Source: Chloroflexota bacterium
GTDB lineage: Bacteria; Chloroflexota; Dehalococcoidia; GIF9; UBA5629
Length of the DNA stretch: 59,896 nucleotides
Assembly (NCBI GenBank): GCA_016875875.1
Contig: VGOP01000012.1
Coordinates: forward strand, 1 to 59,896
Reading direction: 5' to 3'
Positions 25,375 to 34,587 of this stretch are shown here, piece by piece (position 1 is the first letter of the stretch; each line of letters begins with the position of its first letter). Made by a program: the position numbers and the translations under genes. The notes below the pieces were generated by a model. It worked only from the letters and a program-made list of their open reading frames with translations, was not told the origin of the DNA and did not search any database.

Positions 25375-25812
25375 TTATTTTGTTAGCCAGTTGGGTGTTT
25401 TAATCTCTGAGGCAGAATCGTGGTTGGGGATGTAGGGCTTGATGTCCAGCACCGGCGTTTTATCTATGGCGTCAAGGCCGGTGACTTTGAGAACATTATC
25501 CCGACGTTCCAGCAGTTTGACGGTAGTTATGCCTATTGGATTGGGGCGTGCCGGGCTGTGGCTGGCAAAGACACCGACGAGGGGCAGGTTCTGGTTGCCT
25601 TTGGGATGTACTTTCATAACCGAGCGCTGTGATGGCGGTAGCTTGTGCATCCAGTAGATGACGATGATGTGCGAGAATTCGTCTATTCGGCTCAGGGCCT
25701 CTTTCAAATCCTCTTTGATTATTATCTCGGAGGCAACCTCTTCCCAATCCTCTCTCTTAGGCTCTGTGATGTTGTTTTTGACGAAGCCGATTGGTGTTAA
25801 ATTTATTTCCAT
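25375..25812 (-). CDS. trmO: tRNA (t6A37)-N6-methyltransferase TrmO family
   Basis: The 145-residue protein matches the beta-barrel TrmO/YaeB (UPF0066) family. It has IGFVKNNITEP at the start, FASHSPARPNPIGITTVKLL in the SAM-binding region, and GLDAIDKTPVLDIKPYIP near the end. TrmO methylates N6-threonylcarbamoyladenosine at position 37 of tRNA-Thr. It lacks the C-terminal extension of the longer E. coli protein, as is common in bacteria and archaea with the short form. It lies between tRNA-Gly and the citrate/homocitrate synthase-like gene on the same strand. Confidence 0.85.
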   Translation of the reverse strand: MEINLTPIGFVKNNITEPKREDWEEVASEIIIKEDLKEALSRIDEFSHIIVIYWMHKLPPSQRSVMKVHPKGNQNLPLVGVFASHSPARPNPIGITTVKLLERRDNVLKVTGLDAIDKTPVLDIKPYIPNHDSASEIKTPNWLTK

Positions 25813-25884
25813 GGCTGCATGTGGTTGGGCTGGCTGAAGCCGTCTACATTATGAGTGCATGCCTTTGTTTTAGGGATAGCGAGG

Positions 25885-27171
25885 CTAAGTTAGCGGGGTC
25901 AGTGTTAACAGTTTCTTGGCGATGTCCGGATACTTGGCAATAAAAAGTAACTCATCCTCGACAAGCGGCTTCTGAGCACAGACATTGGCAAATCTTACCA
26001 GTTCCAAAATTTTTTCCGCCTCAGCGGCATCAGCAAACGCTATCTCTATTCGCTCTTCCACCTCCTCTTCTACCTCTCCTCCCATTTTCTCCTGAATCCT
26101 CTTCATTAAATGTCTGAAGCCAGATATGCCGCCATATTCGCCGGAGCATATTTCTCTACCCGTCTCCACGGTGACAGGTTCACCTCTGCCCAGTTCGGCA
26201 TAATCGTACAGCTCATAATTCTGCGGGTCTTTCAAAACGCCATCAGCATGAATGCCGGATGCATGGGCGAAGGCATTAGCACCAACGCCGGGCTGGTTTA
26301 TTGGTATAGGAACGTCAAAAGCATAGCTGGCGAAGTTGGCTATTTTCCATGATTTTGATAGGTCAATCGGTCTTCCCAGTTTATATTTACCAGCGAAACC
26401 TTTTGATTTGGTTAGTGCCAGAGCTGTAGCGACAAGGTCGGCATTGCCAGCTCGTTCTCCGATACCGTTGACAGTTGTATTAATATAGGCGTCTTGCCCA
26501 CCATCTATAGCACCTTTAGCTCCAGAGATGGAAGTGGCTACTGCCATACCCAGGTCGCCGTGACAGTGAATCTCTATGGGCATAACTGCATTTTCGGCTA
26601 AGGCTTTCGCGGTCTGATATATGGTGAAGGGATCATCATAACCAAGGGTATCACAGTACCTAAACCTGTCAGCACCGTGCAACTTGGCTTGTGAGGCAAA
26701 TTTTATTAAGTAATCCAAGTCTGTTCTTGAGGCATCCTCGGCGTTTACACCTATGGATTCAACTCCGTGTGAGCGGGCAGCATCAAGGGCATCGGTCATC
26801 ATCTTCGTAATGTCGTCTCTTGACTTTCTGCCTTGAAATTTGCCCTGAATCATCTGCTCAGAAGTCGAAATGGAAATATTGAGGTGTTTTATCTCCGGTA
26901 CCAGCTTGAAAGTTGTTTGAACATCTTCTACTGTTGCTCTAATCCAACCGCCCAGGCGGATAGGTTTTAGAACGCCCATCTGGACTAACTCAAGATTTGC
27001 CTTGAGGTAATTTGTTTCATGTTTTGTTGTAGGAAAGCCAAACTCTGACTGGAAAACACCTAACTCGTTCAGATAGATGTTTATCATTGTTTTTTCCAGC
27101 TTGGATAAGCCCAGCTTAGCTGTCTGAACGCCGTCTCGATTTGAAACATCAATTATATAAATCTTGCCCAT
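25885..27171 (-). CDS. homocitrate synthase / Re-citrate synthase-like enzyme (LeuA family)
   Basis: The 428-residue protein is a DRE-TIM metallolyase: IIDVSNRDGVQ at the N-terminus gives the metal- and keto-acid-binding Arg-Asp, IEIHCHGDLGMAVA carries the HxH metal ligands, and GIGERAGNADL is the family signature. HASGIHADGVLKD follows. These enzymes condense acetyl-CoA with a 2-oxo acid. Dehalococcoides is known to use a Re-face citrate synthase annotated as homocitrate synthase, so oxaloacetate is a likely substrate here. That is inference: homocitrate or citramalate synthesis cannot be excluded. There is no LeuA-type C-terminal regulatory domain. Confidence 0.8.
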   Translation of the reverse strand: MGKIYIIDVSNRDGVQTAKLGLSKLEKTMINIYLNELGVFQSEFGFPTTKHETNYLKANLELVQMGVLKPIRLGGWIRATVEDVQTTFKLVPEIKHLNISISTSEQMIQGKFQGRKSRDDITKMMTDALDAARSHGVESIGVNAEDASRTDLDYLIKFASQAKLHGADRFRYCDTLGYDDPFTIYQTAKALAENAVMPIEIHCHGDLGMAVATSISGAKGAIDGGQDAYINTTVNGIGERAGNADLVATALALTKSKGFAGKYKLGRPIDLSKSWKIANFASYAFDVPIPINQPGVGANAFAHASGIHADGVLKDPQNYELYDYAELGRGEPVTVETGREICSGEYGGISGFRHLMKRIQEKMGGEVEEEVEERIEIAFADAAEAEKILELVRFANVCAQKPLVEDELLFIAKYPDIAKKLLTLTPLT

Positions 27172-27269
27172 TTGAGTCCTCTAGGGAGATGCCAGGAAAG
27201 AGTTGATAATCTATTGTACCATGATAATGTGACCACTTTAGTAAATTATTATAACTTAATACTGGGGGC

Positions 27270-27298
27270 TTGACAAAGCGCAGGTAATGTGCTATCTT
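27270..27298 (+). promoter_or_regulatory. near-consensus promoter of a small RNA
   Basis: TTGACA (27270-27275), exactly 17 bases and TATCTT (27293-27298). No coding gene follows on this strand, so it should drive the RNA at 27304-27424. Confidence 0.6.
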
Positions 27299-27303
27299 AT
27301 TAA

Positions 27304-27424
27304 AGTCCCAAGTAATTGAGCTAAGACCGGGGAGGCAGGGCGCTGACGCAAGGTAGGCGAAGGCCGAAAAGTGTCAGAGGATGTGGAACCGGGATGGGCA
27401 AGGTTACTTGGGGCATTTTATTTA
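27304..27424 (+). ncRNA. candidate small structured RNA, family unknown
   Basis: It starts just after the promoter. The ends pair perfectly over 9 bp (CCCAAGTAA 27307-27315 with TTACTTGGG 27404-27412), and a T-rich tail follows (27416-27424). Inside, CTGAC/GTCAG closes a purine-rich segment with GGC-GAAG-GCC at its tip. The size of about 115 nt suits an SRP RNA, but I cannot find the conserved SRP domain IV (GGAA loop with AGCAGC). The tail overlaps the end of the convergent HPRT fusion gene. Confidence 0.45.
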
Positions 27425-28902
27425 TTTCCCGCCCCTTCAATTAGTTCAGGAGTAAGTGCACCAATGAAGGGTAGGTTTCTATATTCCCCATGGTAATCCA
27501 ATCCATAACCTACTACGAACTCATCGGGGACCTCGAAGCCTATGTAGTCGAGCTGGACGTCAATAAGGCGGCGAATTCGCTTATCCAGCAAAGTGCAAAC
27601 ATGCAGGCTGGCTGGGTTATGCGACGCCAGGTGGTTAAGGATGTAGTTTAATGTCATTCCTGTGTCTACAATGTCTTCAATCATCAGCACATCAAACCCG
27701 GCTATGCTGATATCGAGGTCTTTGGTTATCTTTACTGCTGACTCGTTGCCAGTGCCATAATATGAGATCGCCATAAAGTCCACGTTAAGCGGTAGGGTAA
27801 TGTGTTGCATTAGGTCAGCCATGAAACAGATGACGCCTTTAAGTATGCCAACCAGGACCAATTTCCTCCCGATATATTCGCGTGAAATGCGTTTTGCCAA
27901 GGCTTTAACTCGCCGTTGAATTTGCGTGTGGCTGAATAAGACATGGTCTACCCCCTCTACCTTTGTTCCTCCCAGACGTCCATAGCCATATTTTGCTAGT
28001 AGTTTGAGGTAATCGCTCTTGTTCAGAAGCTTGATGTTGATATCAGGATAAAGCTCTCTGAGGCGGCGCAATTTGCGATTTTTCTCTGTAATCAAGCTCT
28101 GTCTTAAGGTAGTAAGCTCGATGTAGAGGTCTAGCTCAGGTAGGTAGAAGTCCGGCGTGAACATTTCTACCACTTTGTTATCCTGCCGGGCTAGAGGGAA
28201 TGAGCGAGGTTCGTAGAGCCACTCGATGCGGTAGAAATCAAGCAATTTGGCGAATTCCTCTTCGCTGGAGTGGCCGAAACTGGATGGTCTTAATGAAGAT
28301 GAAGGTAATGTGGGTGTCTCGGCTAATTTTCGTCGTTTGGTCATCGTTTCTTCAAATTCTGTTTTTAACACCTGATACATTTCGGTTTTTTCCAGAGTAA
28401 CGGCGACTACATCAGCCACAGTGGCCAGGAAGTCCCTATCGGCTTGAGAGAATTTTCTTGGTTCGCGGGTGTAGATTCTGATTTCTCCAATTATCTCCCC
28501 TCTCTGTGGGATGGGAGTTGCTAGTACGGAGCTTATCCCCTCCATTTCGGCGGCTTCTGGGTATTGGGCTCGCTTGTCTTGTGCAACATCGAAGATAGCT
28601 ACTATTTTCCCATCCAGTACTTCAGGGAGACTCTTACTGGCTTTCAGTGCTCCTTTTCGGAGATATAAGTCACTAAGGCCATAGGCGGCTATGATGTCTA
28701 AGTGTTCCTTTTGAGGATTCAGAAGCATTATGGAGCATCCGGTAGCCTTCAATGCTTTGGCTGTGCTTTTGGCTGCAGAATTAAGGATATTCTTCAGGGG
28801 TAGAAGCGAGTTAGCGGTCTTGGCTATTTGCTTGAAGGCTTGAGAGTAGCTATGCTCGTGGTTATCCACAACTGCTTCCCTTCCGAGTATGTTTTTTGTC
28901 AC
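27418..28902 (-). CDS. GAF / PD-(D/E)XK-like / hypoxanthine phosphoribosyltransferase fusion
   Basis: The protein has 494 residues. Residues about 20-175 form a GAF sensor domain (STAKALKATGCSIMLLN, VLATPIPQRGEIIGEIRIY). A middle region (about 210-310) with FTPDFYLPELDLYIELTT resembles PD-(D/E)XK folds, but the lysine of ExK appears as Thr. Residues about 320-490 are a purine phosphoribosyltransferase with the PRPP loop LMIEDIVDTGMTLNYIL and VDFMAISYYG. HPRT makes IMP or GMP from hypoxanthine or guanine and PRPP. HPRT proteins are usually about 180 residues, so the fusion is unusual. It ends the nrdR-nrdJ operon, starting at the base after nrdJ stops. Confidence 0.8.
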   Translation of the reverse strand: MTKNILGREAVVDNHEHSYSQAFKQIAKTANSLLPLKNILNSAAKSTAKALKATGCSIMLLNPQKEHLDIIAAYGLSDLYLRKGALKASKSLPEVLDGKIVAIFDVAQDKRAQYPEAAEMEGISSVLATPIPQRGEIIGEIRIYTREPRKFSQADRDFLATVADVVAVTLEKTEMYQVLKTEFEETMTKRRKLAETPTLPSSSLRPSSFGHSSEEEFAKLLDFYRIEWLYEPRSFPLARQDNKVVEMFTPDFYLPELDLYIELTTLRQSLITEKNRKLRRLRELYPDINIKLLNKSDYLKLLAKYGYGRLGGTKVEGVDHVLFSHTQIQRRVKALAKRISREYIGRKLVLVGILKGVICFMADLMQHITLPLNVDFMAISYYGTGNESAVKITKDLDISIAGFDVLMIEDIVDTGMTLNYILNHLASHNPASLHVCTLLDKRIRRLIDVQLDYIGFEVPDEFVVGYGLDYHGEYRNLPFIGALTPELIEGAGNK

Positions 28903-31473
28903 CTACCCGCACTTAGTATAGCCGCAACTGGGGCAAATATGACAACCCTCCTGGTAAATCAGGATGTTGCCACATTCAGGGCATTGCCCAGCCCAGTTCT
29001 TAGCTACGCCGAAGTCCTTGGAGGAATCTGTCTCTTTGTCTTTAATGTGTTTTTCAAGGACGCTGGCGATGGCATCAGCGCAGGAAAGAATAGCACGACC
29101 TTCCTCCCAGGCAACCGATGGACAGCGGGTGCCACGAAGATGTTTAGCTACAGAGCCTAGGTCGATGCCTGATCTTAAGGCTAAGGAGATAAGCCTGCTG
29201 GCAGCTTCAAGTTGGGCCGAAGCACAACCGCCGGCTTTCCCTAGGCTGGAAAAGACTTCACAGATTCCTTTGTCATCGAAGTTTACGGTGACATATATAT
29301 AACCGCAACCGGTAGTTACTCGCTCAGTAGCCCCCTTGGTAACCTTAGGTCGTGGCCTTGGTGTGAGCTTAGCTTCAGGTTTCCCCTCCGTGTGACTAAT
29401 GGTTAGAACTTGGCTTTCGCGGCTGCGGTCCCGATATATGGTTATCCCTTTCAATCCCAGTTTGTAGGCAAGTATGTATACTTCAGCTACATCTTCTATT
29501 GTGGCTTCGTGAGGGAGGTTAACTGTTTTGGAAACAGCACTATCGGTGAACTTTTGGAAAGCTGCCTGCATTCTCACGTGCCACTCGGGCGTTATATCGT
29601 GAGAGGTGACAAAGACGTTTTTTACCCAATCAGGTACATTTTCAGCATCTCGCAGCTTTTTCCCTTCAGCGAGCTGTTGCATCAGTTCCGGGGAATAGAA
29701 CACCTCATTTCTGGCTATTTCTTCGAAGTAAGGATTGACTTCTATTAGTTGTTGTCCATCAAGGATATGGCGGGTGTAACTGAGAGCAAAGAGGGGTTCG
29801 ATGCCGCTGGAACAACCAGCAATTATGCTTAATGTCCCGGTAGGCGCAATGGTAGTTCGCGAGGCATTTCTAGGATTTAAACCGTTGTTTGTATCGTAAA
29901 TACTGCCTTTGAAGGCAGGGAATAGACCTCTATCCTCTCCGAGTTTCACTGACTCTTTGGTTGCTTCTTCAGATATGAAACGCATGACGTTTTCAGCCAC
30001 CTCTAATGCTTTATCGGAGTTGTAGGGGATGCGGAGCTTGAGTAGCATGTCAGCAAAGCCCATAACGCCAAGCCCTATTTTTCTGGTGGCTTTGGTCATT
30101 TTCTCAATCTGGGGCAGCGGGAATTTGTTAACATCTATGACATCATCGAGAAAACGGACGCCCAGTTTAACAGTTTGGCGCAGCTTGACATAATCAAGAT
30201 CGGGTCTGTCAGTCTCGTTTTTGACCATTTTTGACAGATTAATTGAGGCCAGGTTGCAGGATTCAAATGGCAGCAAAGGCTGTTCACCGCAGGGATTGGT
30301 GCTCTCTATTCTGCCAAGTTTTGGGGTAGGATTATTCTTGTTTATATTGTCGATGAAAACAATGCCGGGGTCACCGGTGCGCCAGGCCGTATCTGTGATT
30401 TTTTCGAAGACTTCTCTGGCGTTGAGTTTATCGACAACCTCCTTATTATGTGGGTTTATTAAATTAAATTCCTTGTCTTTTTCTACAGCTTCCATAAACT
30501 CGTTAGTTACGGCGACTGATAGGTTGAAATTGGTGAGCGCTTTCGGGTCTTCTTTGGCCATGATGAAGTCGAGAATATCAGGATGGTCGATGTTGAGGAT
30601 AGCCATATTGGCACCTCGGCGCATACCACCTTGCTTGATAACATCGGTAGCTGTGTCGAAAGCTCGCATGAAAGATACTGGGCCACTGGCAATACCGCCG
30701 GTGGAACCAACCCTGTCTTTCTTGGGTCTGAGACGGGAAAAGGAGAAGCCGGTGCCGCCGCCACTTTTGTGGATTAGAGCGGTGTATTTTACAGCGTCGA
30801 AAATGGATTCCATGGAATCGTCCACAGGTATAACAAAACAAGCTGATAGTTGTCCCAGGTCTCGTCCGGCGTTCATTAGAGTCGGGGAATTGGGGAGAAA
30901 CTCGAGTGATGTCATGAGCCGATAGAACTTCTCTTCCCATCCGGTAATGTCTGCCTTTTGGTTATAGAGAAGTTCAGCCGAAGCAATGTATTTGGCGACG
31001 CGTCGGAACATCTCCTCAGGTGTTTCAACGATCTGTCCCTGACTGTCTTTTTTCAGGTATCTTTTCTCCAGGACAGTAAGAGCGTTTTGATTTAGTTCTA
31101 CTCCCGATTTGGTTTTGGTCCTCATTTTGGGTGGTTGTTTCTCTGTTGTTTTAGCCTTCTTGACTTCTGGTTCGACTTCCGTCTCTATTTTTGTCATTGA
31201 TGGCTCCGCTATCTTGTTTTTTTCAGCTAGGATTTCTTTCACTGCTACTTCGATTTGGGAGTCAGAAGGAATCTCCATCTCCTGTTTTGGGATCAAATGC
31301 TCCATTCCTGGTAAGGTTGGCCTTGGCTCTAGTCTTTGAATTATTTGACCGGCGAGTTCCTCGAGCAATTTTCTGTCAGTTATACCCATAGACTCAGCAG
31401 CTGCAAATGTAGCTCGGGCGATACGGTTATGGTTGTTGCCTCCGGATTGATTTTTACTTTGACGAGCAGTCAT
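28903..31473 (-). CDS. nrdJ: adenosylcobalamin-dependent ribonucleoside-diphosphate reductase (class II)
   Basis: The 856-residue protein has the class II core: PNSPTLMNAG, SGGGTGFSFSRLRP, GMRRGANMAIL, the active-site motif ESTNPCGEQPLL, and APTGTLSIIAGCSSGIEP. The C-terminus carries TGCGYIYVTVNFDD and a zinc ribbon with redox cysteines (CPECG, CPSCGYTKCG). It converts ribonucleotides to deoxyribonucleotides using a cobalamin radical and needs no oxygen. The first 110 residues are a poorly conserved charged extension. It abuts nrdR (stop 31474) and the HPRT fusion, so nucleotide synthesis genes are co-transcribed. Confidence 0.95.
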   Translation of the reverse strand: MTARQSKNQSGGNNHNRIARATFAAAESMGITDRKLLEELAGQIIQRLEPRPTLPGMEHLIPKQEMEIPSDSQIEVAVKEILAEKNKIAEPSMTKIETEVEPEVKKAKTTEKQPPKMRTKTKSGVELNQNALTVLEKRYLKKDSQGQIVETPEEMFRRVAKYIASAELLYNQKADITGWEEKFYRLMTSLEFLPNSPTLMNAGRDLGQLSACFVIPVDDSMESIFDAVKYTALIHKSGGGTGFSFSRLRPKKDRVGSTGGIASGPVSFMRAFDTATDVIKQGGMRRGANMAILNIDHPDILDFIMAKEDPKALTNFNLSVAVTNEFMEAVEKDKEFNLINPHNKEVVDKLNAREVFEKITDTAWRTGDPGIVFIDNINKNNPTPKLGRIESTNPCGEQPLLPFESCNLASINLSKMVKNETDRPDLDYVKLRQTVKLGVRFLDDVIDVNKFPLPQIEKMTKATRKIGLGVMGFADMLLKLRIPYNSDKALEVAENVMRFISEEATKESVKLGEDRGLFPAFKGSIYDTNNGLNPRNASRTTIAPTGTLSIIAGCSSGIEPLFALSYTRHILDGQQLIEVNPYFEEIARNEVFYSPELMQQLAEGKKLRDAENVPDWVKNVFVTSHDITPEWHVRMQAAFQKFTDSAVSKTVNLPHEATIEDVAEVYILAYKLGLKGITIYRDRSRESQVLTISHTEGKPEAKLTPRPRPKVTKGATERVTTGCGYIYVTVNFDDKGICEVFSSLGKAGGCASAQLEAASRLISLALRSGIDLGSVAKHLRGTRCPSVAWEEGRAILSCADAIASVLEKHIKDKETDSSKDFGVAKNWAGQCPECGNILIYQEGCHICPSCGYTKCG

Positions 31474-32007
31474 TTATTTCCGTCTCCTATGTCGTTGTCC
31501 TAAGACGGTTAGCTCTTCCTGGGATAAAAGTGGCAGCTGGCCGGCCGGAGGTGTATTCGATTCCGTGTCTACCAGAGTATCTACTGCCTGTTTTAATGCG
31601 GCGATGTCAGTAAACTCGCGGTAGACACTGGCAAAACGAATATAGGCTATGTGGTCCAGCTCTTGCAGCCTTTCCATCACCATGTCGCCAATGACGGAAC
31701 TGGAAACTTCAGTTTTGCCGAGGCGATAAAGATCGACTTCAATATTGTCCACGAGCTTATCAATAGTGCCGGTTGGAAGCGGACGTTTTTCGCAGGCTTT
31801 GCGAATGCCGGCTAGCAGCTTGTCCCTGTTGAACTCCTCCCGCCTGTCGTCTTTTTTAATCACAAAAAGATTTCTGGACTGTAAATGTTCGTAGGTTGTG
31901 AAGCGAGTTCCACAATGAAGACACTGCCGGCGACGCCTGATTCCATCGCCTATGCCTCTGGAGTCGATCACCTTTGATTCAATGTCACCGCAATAGGGAC
32001 ATTTCAT
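31474..32007 (-). CDS. nrdR: transcriptional repressor NrdR
   Basis: The 177 residues start with the zinc ribbon MKCPYCGDIESKVIDSR, then CLHCGTRFTTYE, followed by an ATP-cone (FVIKKDDRREEFNRDKL). NrdR senses dATP/ATP through the cone and represses ribonucleotide reductase genes. The C-terminal 25 residues (about 150-177) are an extension rich in Pro and Gln. It lies directly upstream of nrdJ, so autoregulation of the pair is likely. Confidence 0.95.
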   Translation of the reverse strand: MKCPYCGDIESKVIDSRGIGDGIRRRRQCLHCGTRFTTYEHLQSRNLFVIKKDDRREEFNRDKLLAGIRKACEKRPLPTGTIDKLVDNIEVDLYRLGKTEVSSSVIGDMVMERLQELDHIAYIRFASVYREFTDIAALKQAVDTLVDTESNTPPAGQLPLLSQEELTVLGQRHRRRK

Positions 32008-32040
32008 CAGACCACCCCCTACAAAGTGTGGTGCAAAACT

Positions 32041-32069
32041 ATTTTAGCCCAATATATAGGTGGTGTCAA
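32041..32069 (-). promoter_or_regulatory. promoter of nrdR-nrdJ
   Basis: On the minus strand TTGACA (32069-32064), 17 bases and TAAAAT (32046-32041) precede the nrdR start at 32007. I looked for paired NrdR boxes but saw no convincing pair. Confidence 0.6.
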
Positions 32070-32102
32070 GCAGGGTGTAGACATAAGATGAATAATAAAG
32101 GG

Positions 32103-32137
32103 CAAAAACAGAGCGGCAATTTGGGTTGCCGCTCTGT
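32103..32137 (-). terminator. rho-independent terminator after ftsZ
   Basis: A perfect 12-bp stem (32108-32119 with 32126-32137), 6-base loop, then TTTTT on the minus strand. It separates the division genes from the nrd operon. Confidence 0.85.
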
Positions 32138-32164
32138 CGGGGAGGGTGGGGGGTTGGTGAAGGG

Positions 32165-33268
32165 TTAGCGGGCCATTTTGGCTTGGGATGGGGGCACTGT
32201 TTGGGCAGTGGAGTAATGCGACGTACGACGGAGGAATGAGGGGACATCGAGGCTATCTTCGGCAACACCTCGTAGCAGGCGCCGCAACTCGGCTTCGGTT
32301 GGTACTCCGACTCCGTATTGAGCGGTGAAGCCGGTGGCGATAATGGTAATTTGAACTTCGGACTCCATCTGTGAGTTGAAGACGACTCCAAAGATGATGT
32401 TTGCATCCGGATCAACTGCTTGAGCAATGACTTCAGCAGCTTCGTTGCACTCGAAGAGGGTAAGGTCGCTGCCACCGGTGACGTTGAACAGTACCCCTTT
32501 GGAGCCGTTTATTGAAACATCGAGTAATGGGCTGGCAAGTGCAGCCCTGGCAGCCTCGACAGCGCGGTTCTGGCCGCTGCCTCTGCCTACTGACATCCAG
32601 GCGGGCCCGGCGTTCTTCATTATCGACCTTATATCAGCAAAATCAAGGTTGATTAATCCGGGAACAGTCACCACTTCAGCGATAGCCTGAACTGCCAGCC
32701 GGAGAACATCATCAGCTAATCTGAAGGCATTGTCCACGGTGGTTTTAGCGTCACAAAGCTCAATAAGGCGGTCGTTGGGAATTATAACCAGGGTATCCAC
32801 TTTATCACACAGCTGTAGTACGCCTTCCTCGGCCACTTTGTTTCGTCGAGTACCTTCAAAGCTAAATGGCTTGGTTACAATGCCAATTGTTAAAGCACCA
32901 CTCTGTCGGGATACATCAGCGACAATCGGGATGCCGCCGGTGCCAGTGCCACCACCCATTCCAGCGGTGACAAAAATCATGTCGGCACCTGAGATTACCT
33001 CTTGAATTGTCTGGCGGCTCTCTTCGGCTGCTCCAGCACCGACGGTGTGGTCACCGCCGGCACCTAACCCACGTGTCAGCTTCTCACCTAGCTGGACACG
33101 CACAGGGGCTTCAGACAACGCCAAAGCTTGGGCATCAGTGTTCATGGTGATGAATTCCACCCCTTTAATATCCTCACGGACCATCCTGGTAATAGCATTG
33201 GAACCACCACCGCCAATGCCTATAGCCTTGATCCGGGCTGGTGCATTGGAAAATGTTGACTTCGCCAT
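32165..33268 (-). CDS. ftsZ: cell division protein FtsZ
   Basis: The 367-residue tubulin-like GTPase has IGIGGGGSNA, the tubulin signature GGGTGTG (about 107-113), NDRLIELCD, and the T7 region GLINLDFADI. The C-terminal tail ends with DVPSFLRR, the peptide that docks FtsA and other partners, followed by 18 residues. It polymerises into the division ring at mid-cell. A strong AAGGAGG precedes the ATG. It follows ftsA with a 39-base gap and is closed by a strong terminator. Confidence 0.97.
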   Translation of the reverse strand: MAKSTFSNAPARIKAIGIGGGGSNAITRMVREDIKGVEFITMNTDAQALALSEAPVRVQLGEKLTRGLGAGGDHTVGAGAAEESRQTIQEVISGADMIFVTAGMGGGTGTGGIPIVADVSRQSGALTIGIVTKPFSFEGTRRNKVAEEGVLQLCDKVDTLVIIPNDRLIELCDAKTTVDNAFRLADDVLRLAVQAIAEVVTVPGLINLDFADIRSIMKNAGPAWMSVGRGSGQNRAVEAARAALASPLLDVSINGSKGVLFNVTGGSDLTLFECNEAAEVIAQAVDPDANIIFGVVFNSQMESEVQITIIATGFTAQYGVGVPTEAELRRLLRGVAEDSLDVPSFLRRTSHYSTAQTVPPSQAKMAR

Positions 33269-33307
33269 TTTTAAATCGCCTCCTTTATATTATATTTTGT
33301 CTATCCT

Positions 33308-34522
33308 TTACACACCAAAGAATTTTTTCAGTACTGTCATAAAACCGTCGAAGACACCGTTTCTCTTTTTGGTTTCCCAGGCTGGTCTGCCATGATTTCT
33401 TGTTCCCCAGAGAAGAAGTCCAACTCCAGTGGAGTGAGCCGGGTCATGGAGTATGTCGGTAATGCCATAAACTCCCATAGGCTCGCCAATCCGCGTCTGG
33501 ATGCGGAGTGTTTGTCGAGCCAGGGCTTCGAGACCGGCTAAGTTAGAACAGCCGCCAGTGAGCACAAGACCGCCTGGAGCTAATGAGGCATAGTTAGAGT
33601 CAGGCATTTCGAGGAGGATGAGCCTTAGCAATTCCTCCATGCGTACATTGATGATATTGCACAAATCACGGTAGGAAACACTGTGCCCGTCTTCGACGCT
33701 CAGTGTAGAGTCTTGGTTTTTAGTGAGTACCTCGGGATAAACGTTCCCGTATTTCTTTTTCATAGCCTCGGCGATCTCAAATGGTAGGCCCAGACCGATA
33801 GAAAGATCACTGGTGACTTGATATCCAGCCACTGGAATAATTGAGGTGTGGTAGATACTGCCGTCTTTGAATACGGCTATATCAGTGGTGCCGCCACCGA
33901 CATCAGCCAGGATGACTCCTACTTCTCTTTCTTCTGGTGTCAGTACCGCCTCACCACTGGCTAGTGGCTCAAGAATGAGGTCTTGTATTTCAACTCCAAC
34001 GCTCCGAATACACTTGACCAGATTCTGGACTGAGGATATGGCAGCGGTGATAATGTGGGTTTCCACGTCTAGCCTGAAGCCGTGCATACCTACCGGATTC
34101 TTAATTCTTTCCTGACTGTCTAATGCATAACTGCGAGGTATGGCATGTAGTATTTTTCTGTCATCTGGGACGTTAACCTGCTGGGCGGAAGATAGGACTC
34201 GCTTTAAGTCATCGTGTCGAACCAGCCGGTCATTACGTGGTATAGCCACTACCCCATGGCTGTTGTGCGAGCTTATGTGCCTACCTGTGACACCCACATA
34301 TGCAGACTCCACTTTTAGCCCGCTTGCTTGCTCAGCTCGTCTTATCGACTCAGCAACTGATTCTCTGGCTTCTTCTACGTTGACTACCATACCTTTATGC
34401 ATACCATGCGATGGCACGAGACCGACCCCTAAGACTTGTATATTGCCTCCGGAATCCAATGTGCCAATAATGGTACATATTTTGGTAGTGCCAACATCGA
34501 TAGCTGAAATAAGCTTTTTCAT
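33308..34522 (-). CDS. ftsA: cell division protein FtsA
   Basis: The 404-residue actin-like ATPase has the phosphate-1 motif SAIDVGTTKICTIIG, the 1C/SHS2 domain region (MVVNVEEARESVAESIRRAE), ILADVGGGTTDIAVF and LVLTGGCSNLAGL. FtsA anchors FtsZ to the membrane through a C-terminal amphipathic helix; the end here (FDGFMTVLKKFFGV) fits. AAGGAGGG precedes the start. It is directly downstream of rsmH, without ftsL, ftsI, mur or ftsQ genes between. Confidence 0.95.
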   Translation of the reverse strand: MKKLISAIDVGTTKICTIIGTLDSGGNIQVLGVGLVPSHGMHKGMVVNVEEARESVAESIRRAEQASGLKVESAYVGVTGRHISSHNSHGVVAIPRNDRLVRHDDLKRVLSSAQQVNVPDDRKILHAIPRSYALDSQERIKNPVGMHGFRLDVETHIITAAISSVQNLVKCIRSVGVEIQDLILEPLASGEAVLTPEEREVGVILADVGGGTTDIAVFKDGSIYHTSIIPVAGYQVTSDLSIGLGLPFEIAEAMKKKYGNVYPEVLTKNQDSTLSVEDGHSVSYRDLCNIINVRMEELLRLILLEMPDSNYASLAPGGLVLTGGCSNLAGLEALARQTLRIQTRIGEPMGVYGITDILHDPAHSTGVGLLLWGTRNHGRPAWETKKRNGVFDGFMTVLKKFFGV

Positions 34523-34587
34523 CGTGGTTTTGCCCTCCTTTGATTTTGTTTAGGTTTAATTTGCCTCCCGTGAATATTTTTCTCTTA

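Noticed and set aside
27304-27424. SRP RNA or T-box leader
   Set aside because: The SRP domain IV core was not found. The GTGGAACCGGG word only resembles a T-box antiterminator, and no aminoacyl-tRNA synthetase follows on that strand.
30221-30925. 234-residue frame opposite nrdJ
   Set aside because: It is a shadow of the conserved nrdJ coding sequence on the other strand and resembles no protein.
32008-32110. Paired NrdR boxes upstream of nrdR
   Set aside because: Only partial ACAC...-like words were seen, without the expected two-box spacing.
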